From: a virus
DNA length: 47,367 bases
Virus record (IMG/VR): IMGVR_UViG_3300032285_000929
Location: 1 to 47,367 of that record
Direction: 5' to 3' (one strand)
The translations under genes and the position numbers were made by a program. Shown piece after piece: positions 6,705-12,649 of this stretch (position 1 is its first letter; each line of letters starts with the position of its first letter). The notes under the pieces were generated by a model. It was not told the origin of the DNA and did no database searches. It saw nothing but the letters and a program-made list of their open reading frames with translations.

Positions 6705-6787
6705 GTCCAACATTCCCCTGTATCGTCTTGGAAGCAAATCCAAAAAAGATGATGCTCAAACCCGTAATCAATCAGAAAATGCGCCAT
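6584..6787 (-). CDS. Possible small protein overlapping the HTH gene, 67 aa
   Basis: Frame from ATG 6787 (AAGGG 8 nt upstream) reads MAHFLIDYGFEHHLFWICFQ then DDTGECWTWQNSQIRMQRNH. The first 44 residues look like a genuine small phage protein type I recall, unchecked, with an ECWT...N..R pattern; the rest overlaps the HTH gene by 121 nt and looks less protein-like. It may be a real gene whose 3' end was run into the HTH gene by recombination, or a remnant. Confidence 0.4.
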   Translation of the reverse strand: MAHFLIDYGFEHHLFWICFQDDTGECWTWQNSQIRMQRNHSAGRLSTSPIGDPGMDIRSNSGGKQTE

Positions 6788-6840
6788 GGCCGACCCTTTT
6801 GGGGTGGTCAAAGGAAGTGGGGGATCAAGGCGAATCACGG

Positions 6841-6869
6841 TTGACTCCGGTTGCATTCACCGCAACCAT
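6841..6869 (+). promoter_or_regulatory. Putative rightward early promoter
   Basis: TTGACT at 6841-6846 is a good -35. The -10 is poor: AACCAT at 17-nt spacing or CCATAT at 19. Palindrome S1 (6851-6865) lies between them, so a bound regulator would block polymerase. A leftward promoter, TTGCAT (6893-6888) - 17 nt - TATGGT (6870-6865), may face it for the replication operon. Confidence 0.4.
6851..6865 (-). promoter_or_regulatory. Putative operator S1
   Basis: Minus-strand TTGCGGTGAATGCAA. Matches the 15-bp element found at three other places in the two divergent control regions. Confidence 0.65.
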
Positions 6870-6878
6870 ATGCCGCAC

Positions 6879-6893
6879 TTTCATTGAATGCAA
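6879..6893 (+). promoter_or_regulatory. Putative operator S2
   Basis: TTTCATTGAATGCAA, 28 bp centre-to-centre from S1. It overlaps the putative leftward -35 and lies just upstream of the Gp157-like gene's ribosome site. Confidence 0.65.
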
Positions 6894-6905
6894 GAGGATT
6901 CAAAA

Positions 6906-7427
6906 ATGGAAATCAACCTGAGTAAATTAAAATATAACTTACCAATAATTGAGAAAGAAATTACCTCTTTCTTGGCTAGCATACAGAGTGATTATCATGA
7001 TTTAGTGTTAGATGATGAATTTAAACAAGATATTCTTGAAGGATCTACTGATTATATTACTATTATTGATAGACTACTGTTTAATCTAATATTGTCAGAA
7101 GAAACAAGTGAATCACTAAAACGCGCGCGCGCGAGGCTGCACGAGCGCGAGCAGCGGACCACCAAGCGGACTGAGATCATCCGGGGGCTAATTCGGCGAA
7201 TGATGCAGATCGCCGATTTGCGGAAGATTTCTGCCCCGAATGGAACCGTCAGCATCGGCATCAAACCGCAGGGTGTGGAAATTGTGGATGAGGGCTTGAT
7301 CCCGGATGAGTTCATGCGTATAAAACGAGAGCCGAACAAAACGCTGATCGGCGAAAAACTGAAGTCCGGGGACAATGTTCCCGGCACAAGACTGACTAAC
7401 GGTGGCGAAACTTTAATCATCAGGTAA
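6906..7427 (+). CDS. Gp157-like phage protein, compositionally chimeric
   Basis: 173 residues from ATG 6906 (AGAGGA 7 nt upstream). Layout matches the Siphovirus Gp157 family: an acidic helical N-terminus, a central coiled coil (LKRARARLHEREQRTTKR) and a C-terminal beta part with IPDEFMRIKREPNKTLI and a final GETLIIR. Members of this family sit beside recombination genes and have been linked to phage resistance or ERF function; their activity is unsettled. The first about 215 bases are strikingly AT-rich, then composition flips at a (CG)6 tract (7122-7133) where the coiled coil begins, with the frame kept. This looks like a homologous exchange between unlike donors. Confidence 0.82.
   Translation: MEINLSKLKYNLPIIEKEITSFLASIQSDYHDLVLDDEFKQDILEGSTDYITIIDRLLFNLILSEETSESLKRARARLHEREQRTTKRTEIIRGLIRRMMQIADLRKISAPNGTVSIGIKPQGVEIVDEGLIPDEFMRIKREPNKTLIGEKLKSGDNVPGTRLTNGGETLIIR
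7122..7133 (+). repeat. (CG)6 tract at composition boundary
   Basis: Twelve bases of alternating CG mark the abrupt change from AT-rich to GC-rich sequence inside the Gp157-like gene. Confidence 0.85.
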
Positions 7428-7431
7428 CAAA

Positions 7432-8160
7432 ATGAAAAACATAATTATCGCGCTGAACAAGGCCATGCAATCTGCTGGCTACGTTCAAAAGAACTCCGAG
7501 AACAAGTTCCACGGCTACAAGTATGCGTCTGAAGCGGATCTTCTTGAGACGCTGCGACCGGCAATGATTGAGCAGGGACTTGTGCTGATCCCATCTATCG
7601 GGAACGTCAGCGGCATCGACGATCACGGCAATACGAGGGTGTTTGTCGAATACACATTGGCCCACACTTCGGGCGAGATTTGGCCAGACAAGATTATGGC
7701 AGTTGGCTGTGGCAATGATCGGGCGAAAAATGGCACTGTCGGCGACAAGGGTGTCTACAAAGCCATCACCGGAGCGAACAAGTATCTTCTCTTCAAATTG
7801 TTTCAGATCGAAACTGGTGATGACCCGGAAAATGATGAGGTTGTTTCCCAGCCCGAAGAGAACAAAGATACTGGAAATTCGCGTAAGGATTTTGCTCCAA
7901 AGCCCGGTGAAAAGGGAAATAATACGAAGGCTAAGAATGCCGACGGTGTTTCTGCTACTCCTGAAGAAACCGAAAAATACATGCAAGTCTTCATTGCGGC
8001 CCTTGAGGCGCATGTGGACGAAAAAGAAATTCGTGAGTTTTGGAAGAGCGAAGCGAAAAATCGGGCGGCAATGTCCATCAAGCCCGACAGTGAAAATTAC
8101 AAGAAACTTGCCGATGCCTGCGCGCATTACATCGAAAAGGTGAAGAAAAATGGCCTATGA
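7432..8160 (+). CDS. erf: ERF-family single-strand annealing protein
   Basis: 242 residues. The N-terminal about 130 residues carry ERF hallmarks: NKFHGYKYASEADLLETLRP, then QGLVLIP, and KGVYKAITGANKYLLFKLF followed by TGDDPE. ERF proteins form rings that anneal complementary single strands, used for genome circularisation or recombination. A linker rich in Lys, Asn and Pro (about 135-185) leads to a helical C-terminal domain. It begins 4 nt after the Gp157-like stop and overlaps the SSB-like gene by 11 nt, forming a recombination module. Confidence 0.92.
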   Translation: MKNIIIALNKAMQSAGYVQKNSENKFHGYKYASEADLLETLRPAMIEQGLVLIPSIGNVSGIDDHGNTRVFVEYTLAHTSGEIWPDKIMAVGCGNDRAKNGTVGDKGVYKAITGANKYLLFKLFQIETGDDPENDEVVSQPEENKDTGNSRKDFAPKPGEKGNNTKAKNADGVSATPEETEKYMQVFIAALEAHVDEKEIREFWKSEAKNRAAMSIKPDSENYKKLADACAHYIEKVKKNGL

Positions 8161-8401
8161 TAACGAAAAGCGTGGCGTTGCGTGGTTCAACGACTACAAA
8201 AAGAACGATTCCCATCCATCATTCCGTGGGACTTTGGTCATTGACGGCGTTGAATACAAGCAGTCTGTCTGGGTGAAGGTCGACAAGAACGGGAAGAAAA
8301 TGCTTAGTATGTCGTATGAGAAATCTGAAGAAGCCTCCCCTAAAAAAGAGAAAGTTACAAACACAACGCTCGACGATCTTGACGATGAAATCCCATTTTG
8401 A
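8150..8401 (+). CDS. Small SSB-like protein with acidic DDEIPF tail
   Basis: 83 residues. The body is basic and beta-rich (GVAWFNDYKKNDSHPSFRGT, then VEYKQSVWVKVDKNGKKML), and it ends LDDLDDEIPF. That acidic tip with terminal Ile-Pro-Phe is the hallmark of bacterial and phage single-strand binding proteins, where it docks partners. The body is shorter than a full OB-fold SSB, so it may be an analogue (a DUF736-like type). Its place after erf fits a role in coating single-stranded DNA and handing it to the annealing protein. Confidence 0.68.
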   Translation: MAYDNEKRGVAWFNDYKKNDSHPSFRGTLVIDGVEYKQSVWVKVDKNGKKMLSMSYEKSEEASPKKEKVTNTTLDDLDDEIPF

Positions 8402-8409
8402 GGAATCAA

Positions 8410-8874
8410 ATGACCATTCAAATGCCGTTTAAACCGTATCTTAAAACACCGCAGCCCGATGAAGGGTTCCGCTTTGATTGGGTCGCCACTTGCTGGCGAC
8501 CTGACCCCATCACAATGCAGCCGCGAGAATTGACCCTTGGTCGCGGCTACAGCAATCGACGCGACACGATCAATATTGTTTTGGAAGCCCTTCCAATCGT
8601 CGACGTAGACAATCTGTGCCGGATATTTATCAAGCCAGTTAACCAAACTCCGATGGATGATGAATGGCCAGATCTGTGGACGGTATTGACGTACCGCACT
8701 GATCGGACGGGATCGACCAAGAAAACCCTCTTGGGCAGCGCGTGGGTTGAGGAAGACGGTTCAGGTCTTCTTGTGATTTTGGATCTTATGCCGTCATCAA
8801 ACCAAAACAGTGAAACATGGCTCGTTATCAAACCAAAGATTGAAAAAACCTATGGCACGACTGATCAGCAATGA
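8410..8874 (+). CDS. Hypothetical protein in recombination operon, 154 aa
   Basis: ATG at 8410 has GAGG just upstream; a TTG at 8398 is an unlikely alternative. Begins MTIQMPFKPYLKTPQPDEGF and contains a mixed alpha/beta body with many Trp and Asp. No motif recognised. It sits between the SSB-like gene and the 112-residue gene, so a role in DNA processing is suggested by context only. Confidence 0.65.
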   Translation: MTIQMPFKPYLKTPQPDEGFRFDWVATCWRPDPITMQPRELTLGRGYSNRRDTINIVLEALPIVDVDNLCRIFIKPVNQTPMDDEWPDLWTVLTYRTDRTGSTKKTLLGSAWVEEDGSGLLVILDLMPSSNQNSETWLVIKPKIEKTYGTTDQQ

Positions 8875-9190
8875 ATGGATAGAAAACGCACTTCAGTACT
8901 TAGCGACGAATAGTGAGGCCACTGCTGCCGCCCGCGCGATGAGAGTGCGGGCGGAGTTCTCAAGGAAACGGGTCAAGGCAATGTTAGTGCTGCGCTCGCC
9001 AGAAACCAGCGTGGCAATGCGTGATGCGTGGGCCGAGGCCCATGAGGACTACAAGGCCGCGTGTGAGGAAGAGGCTAAGGCGGTCGAGGCTGACGAGTGG
9101 CACCGCAGCGAACGGAATAAGTGCGACACAATTATCGAAGCATGGAGGACAGAACAGGCATCGCACCGGTCTGGCAGTAAGTTCCAATGA
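8852..9190 (+). CDS. Hypothetical helical protein, 112 aa
   Basis: From ATG 8852, overlapping the previous gene by 23 nt. Entirely helical and charged, with AARAMRVRAEFSRKRVKAML early and a C-terminal IEAWRTEQASHRSG. I recall similar small proteins beside ERF and nuclease genes in alphaproteobacterial phages, annotated only as hypothetical. Its stop overlaps the next start (ATGA). Confidence 0.65.
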   Translation: MARLISNEWIENALQYLATNSEATAAARAMRVRAEFSRKRVKAMLVLRSPETSVAMRDAWAEAHEDYKAACEEEAKAVEADEWHRSERNKCDTIIEAWRTEQASHRSGSKFQ

Positions 9191-9633
9191 CGCGGATCGT
9201 ACTTGACGGTTCAGAAATGATGCTGGCAGCAAACGCGGGCATTATGAGACAGATTGAGAACATCAAGAAAGGTGTTCAGCCCGCCTATGGTGCTGGCAGT
9301 GAACGGGACTGGCAATACGGGATTGAGGGGGCGATGGGTGAATTTGCCTTAGCCAAGCACCTTGGGATCTTTTGGCATGGCAAAGGCAAAATGCGTGGCG
9401 ACGATGTTGGCACGTTTCAGGTGAGGACATCATCGCGAGGTGATGGGGATCTGATCCTTCATCCACGTGATGATGACGATAAAGTTTTTTGGCTCCTTAC
9501 TGGCCTGAATGGAACCTACGATGTTCGTGGGTTCATCAAAGCCGGAGATGGGAAAAAAGAAAAATGGTGGCGCGATCCAGCCAAAGGTCGCCCTGCCTTC
9601 TTCGTCCCGCAATCGGAGTTAATTAAACCGTGA
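9187..9633 (+). CDS. Putative PD-(D/E)XK-like nuclease
   Basis: 148 residues. The stretch GIEGAMGEFALAKHLG followed by DDVGTFQVRTSSRGDGDLIL fits a restriction-endonuclease-like core: a helix with Glu, then Asp...Gln/Val strands, here with Arg where Lys is usual. FWLLTGLNGTYDVRGFIKAG then gives strand-turn-strand. Such phage proteins are usually unannotated; exonuclease or junction-processing activity next to ERF would make sense. No activity is proven and the missing Lys is a caution. Confidence 0.55.
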   Translation: MTRIVLDGSEMMLAANAGIMRQIENIKKGVQPAYGAGSERDWQYGIEGAMGEFALAKHLGIFWHGKGKMRGDDVGTFQVRTSSRGDGDLILHPRDDDDKVFWLLTGLNGTYDVRGFIKAGDGKKEKWWRDPAKGRPAFFVPQSELIKP

Positions 9634-10004
9634 CCGATGTTGGAACGACAAAACGAGGAAATCTATCAACACGAAGGAAGTTAGCAATATGGGAACGGGA
9701 AAAGGGTCTTTGCGCGATCTGCTCCGCAAAGTTGATGCCGGGCAAACACATTTACGAGCACATGAGGCCGCTGGAACTGGGGGGGACGGACACGGACGAG
9801 AACATACGTCTTACCTGCCTACCGTGCGCCTCAAAGAAGACGAAGGAGGATCACAGCAGAGCAGCGAAAGCAAAACGACAGAAGTCATCAGTTCTTGGTC
9901 TGAAATCATCGAAAGCGCCATTGCCATGCGGGAAAAAGTCGAAATGGAAGAAGAAAATGGACGGATCAATAGTTCTTCGGAACCCGAGTTCGTCGGATTC
10001 CTGA
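9630..10004 (+). CDS. HNH endonuclease
   Basis: 124 residues, GTG start overlapping the previous stop (GTGA). The HNH fold is clear: CAICSAKL, then YEHMRPLELGGTDTDENIRL with the metal-binding His, then CLPCASKKTKEDH. The cysteine pairs bind structural zinc. The C-terminus is a long basic tail (KAKRQKSSVLGLKSSKAPLP). In this operon it could process recombination intermediates or cut host DNA; the pattern also fits HNH enzymes that act beside terminases. Confidence 0.85.
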   Translation: MTDVGTTKRGNLSTRRKLAIWEREKGLCAICSAKLMPGKHIYEHMRPLELGGTDTDENIRLTCLPCASKKTKEDHSRAAKAKRQKSSVLGLKSSKAPLPCGKKSKWKKKMDGSIVLRNPSSSDS

Positions 10005-10246
10005 ACAAAAGTAAAACCTATGCAACAGAGCAGCAAGAGAAACGGGGAGATCCTCTTTTTAATTTTGAAAAGGCGTCTTTGATTGCATCAGCGTTTGGCG
10101 ATAAAAAATACACTGCGCGAGACGTTGCACTAGTAATGATGGCGATGTCGATGGCAGAGGCTAGCCATGGGCCAAATGTTCCGAACCGCTACGAATCAAT
10201 GGTCGGGGCAACCGCTTATCTCGCCGTTGTAGACGACCCATTTTAA
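9944..10246 (+). CDS. DUF6378-like protein, 100 aa
   Basis: The frame is open from 9689, but the first 85 residues overlap the HNH gene and look like an out-of-frame reading, so ATG 9944 is chosen (61-nt overlap; ATG 9926 is possible). The C-terminal part has RGDPLFNFEKASLIASAFG, YTARDVALVMMAMSMAEASH and YESMVGATAYLAVV, the pattern I associate with DUF6378, a small helical phage family resembling MazG-like folds. Catalytic acidic residues are not obvious. Last gene before the terminator at 10257. Confidence 0.6.
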   Translation: MEEENGRINSSSEPEFVGFLNKSKTYATEQQEKRGDPLFNFEKASLIASAFGDKKYTARDVALVMMAMSMAEASHGPNVPNRYESMVGATAYLAVVDDPF

Positions 10247-10256
10247 CCGATAGAAT

Positions 10257-10301
10257 GGACTGGGAGATGGGGAGGGGTAGCGCGAACCTCCCAGTCCTTT
10301 T
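10257..10301 (+). terminator. Intrinsic terminator between convergent operons
   Basis: GGACTGGGAG (10257-10266) and CTCCCAGTCC (10288-10297) form a perfect 10-bp stem with a 21-nt loop, followed by TTTT. It closes the plus-strand recombination operon; the same stem meets the late operon from the other side. Confidence 0.85.
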
Positions 10302-10315
10302 CCTCGCGCCGGAAA

Positions 10316-12649
10316 CTATCGCTTGGCGACTTCCAATGCTTGAACAACGGCATCATCGGGGAGGGCCAGCATTTGCTCTGTGTGGTTAGCAATCATCACC
10401 TTGCGCCGTTTTAAATCGCGTAGGAGGCCGTCGGCGGTCAGGCCCACCTTGCCCCCTGCGGCATGCGCGTAACGGTCTCTCTGGCCACCCAGAAGGCCAA
10501 AATTTGGCAAGTTATATTCGCTTCTAAAATCTTCCGCCGCACCCTGTGGATGCGAAGCCGCTATCATGGCTTGCAAGAACTTTGCGCGGTCTCTTTCTCC
10601 CTGCGCTCTTTTGAGGGCCTCGCGGGTTGCCCCAACCTCTGGTCCTTGACGAGTGAGGATGTCTGACAAGCCCTGCTCAAATTCTGGGCCAATCTCACTT
10701 CGAAAAGATTCAATCGCCTTATTGATTGGGCGGGTGACCGTTTCTTGGCTAAATGGAGCCTCTGGAAGGAGTGGCGTCTCTCGCCCACGGTAGAAAGTGG
10801 AACCAGCGGCCTCGCGTGATGCTTCCCGTTGCGGTTGGAGCGACCGAGAAGTGCCTTGATAGGCATTCTCGCGATCAATTGACGCAAGCAAATTGTCCAC
10901 ACTGTCACCACCATAGATGGCGGCAAGGTTCTGCCTTTGATAATCGTCCTCGCCCGCAAGTATCTTTTTCAATGCACTCATATCATTCGGGTTCTGGCGG
11001 ATCTGGTTCTCAATGGCGCTGCGGGTGCCAATCAAAAACGCCTTGGCTTCTGGGCTATTTGGATTTTGAAGAATGGCCGAGACTTCATCAGGGCGAAGCG
11101 CATTCTTTCCCTTAGTGAAAAGATCTGCCCCCAATTCATTGGCTTCAAGTTGCCCATAATTGCCCGCGTATTTGTCCATAATATCGCTGTAGCCCGGGAT
11201 CTGGGATTTCAGCGCGCTAGATAACTCACGACGGACTGAACCAATAGCGGCATCCTTGCTCAACGACTTTGGAACGATTCCAATCGACGAGTCACCATAG
11301 TTGATCATGCGGTCGATATATGAACGCATGTTTTCAAGAATAGCGGGGTCGGACACGGTGCCACTAGGAGTTGATGGAGTTCCGGCGTCGTAACGAATGA
11401 TGTTACCCGAACGCGGATCAACGATTGGCGTCCTCGGTGTTCCCGGCGTTCCCGACGTTGTAAGATTGGATCGAATCTTGCGAAGTGCCGCCCCAATGTC
11501 AGTGCCGGGAGGATGATCGGCGATCAAATTGTCAATCGTTGATACCACATTGCTGATGTCAACGGGTCCGGCCTGACCCAAAACGGTTTGAAGATCCGAC
11601 GAGAACGTCTTGCGGTCCGCCTTCAAAGCAGCATCGAGTTCGCGTTCAGATTGCGTCAATGAACCAAAATTACGGTTCATATCGTCCATCAACCGGGCTT
11701 GTGTCCCGGCTTGCCGATTCTGCAAGAAGCCATTGATGAAGTCAGCGGCGGGCGAATCACTTTTCATGATTTCACCGGCCATACCCTTAAACTCAGGATT
11801 ATCCAGCAGGGCGTCGGTCGTGTAGATCGAATTGGGCATAGATTTCTCTGGAAAGAAACCACGCTCCCGTTGATTTCGCGTGAACCGCAAAAGAAAGTTC
11901 TGCACACCGATTGGGAGTGTGTTGAACATATCTGGGTTCATGAGATGCGCGTATGCCGAAAGTTCATTTGAGACAATCGGCCCAGCCGCTCCCAATGCCG
12001 TGTTGAGGCCAGTCGACAAGACATCATATGGCTGCTTGTTCCCGTAGATCCTTGTGTAGATTTGGGACAAAACATCCTGCGCGCCCATGCCAAGAGCCGA
12101 CGCAGCAGCGGCAAGCGGTACGCCAACGCTCTCCACGGGAGCCGCAAATGCCGCAGCAGCCGCCAAGGGAATGCCCGCCGCAGTCTTCATGCCAAACGAT
12201 GCAACATCGCTTGCGCTGACTCCCGGCTGGTCAATCAGATACTTTTGACCCTTGTGTTCAATGGTCGGGTTTCCGTACTTGTCAGCACCAAATTTAGCAT
12301 CGGGAAAGGTATTCTGGAGGATGTCTTTCCGAGCCTTGCCGTCAAGCGCGAGGCCCAACGCCCACGTTGTACCGGCAGGCATTGGTGCGATTTCGCCCCA
12401 AGACGGAAGTTCCTCAGCCTTGCGCTCCTTCTCCACCGGGACGGTTTGAGTATAGCCAGTCACATCGCCCATACCGGATACAACGGGAACCTCGGTGGTT
12501 TCGGTTGGGGCAGCAATGGTTGGTTTAGGAGCAGGCTTTTTCCCAAACTCAATGGTTGGAAAACCGCCCTGATCCGGAAGAGCGGTCGGGGCTGGCTTGT
12601 TTTTTACACCGAACTCAATCGGGGGAAACTGATTCAAATCGTCAGTCAT
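10316..12649 (-). CDS. Putative ejection/internal virion protein, 777 aa
   Basis: Last gene of the late operon. The N-terminus repeats a short PPIEFGVKNKPAP / FPTIEFGKKPAPK unit, then is Pro/Thr rich. Residues about 155-200 are Ala-rich and hydrophobic (GIPLAAAAAFAAPVESVGVP), possibly membrane-active. The long middle is helical. The C-terminus carries AAGGKVGLTADGLL then TEQMLALPDDAVVQALEVAK, a module I recall at the ends of alphaproteobacterial phage virion proteins. Length, position after the nozzle gene and the hydrophobic stretch suggest a DNA-ejection protein comparable in role to T7 gp15/16. This is inference. Confidence 0.6.
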   Translation of the reverse strand: MTDDLNQFPPIEFGVKNKPAPTALPDQGGFPTIEFGKKPAPKPTIAAPTETTEVPVVSGMGDVTGYTQTVPVEKERKAEELPSWGEIAPMPAGTTWALGLALDGKARKDILQNTFPDAKFGADKYGNPTIEHKGQKYLIDQPGVSASDVASFGMKTAAGIPLAAAAAFAAPVESVGVPLAAAASALGMGAQDVLSQIYTRIYGNKQPYDVLSTGLNTALGAAGPIVSNELSAYAHLMNPDMFNTLPIGVQNFLLRFTRNQRERGFFPEKSMPNSIYTTDALLDNPEFKGMAGEIMKSDSPAADFINGFLQNRQAGTQARLMDDMNRNFGSLTQSERELDAALKADRKTFSSDLQTVLGQAGPVDISNVVSTIDNLIADHPPGTDIGAALRKIRSNLTTSGTPGTPRTPIVDPRSGNIIRYDAGTPSTPSGTVSDPAILENMRSYIDRMINYGDSSIGIVPKSLSKDAAIGSVRRELSSALKSQIPGYSDIMDKYAGNYGQLEANELGADLFTKGKNALRPDEVSAILQNPNSPEAKAFLIGTRSAIENQIRQNPNDMSALKKILAGEDDYQRQNLAAIYGGDSVDNLLASIDRENAYQGTSRSLQPQREASREAAGSTFYRGRETPLLPEAPFSQETVTRPINKAIESFRSEIGPEFEQGLSDILTRQGPEVGATREALKRAQGERDRAKFLQAMIAASHPQGAAEDFRSEYNLPNFGLLGGQRDRYAHAAGGKVGLTADGLLRDLKRRKVMIANHTEQMLALPDDAVVQALEVAKR

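Noticed and set aside
9689-9943. N-terminal extension of the DUF6378-like gene
   Set aside because: Overlaps the HNH gene in another frame; the stretch is low-complexity and unlike the conserved C-terminal part.
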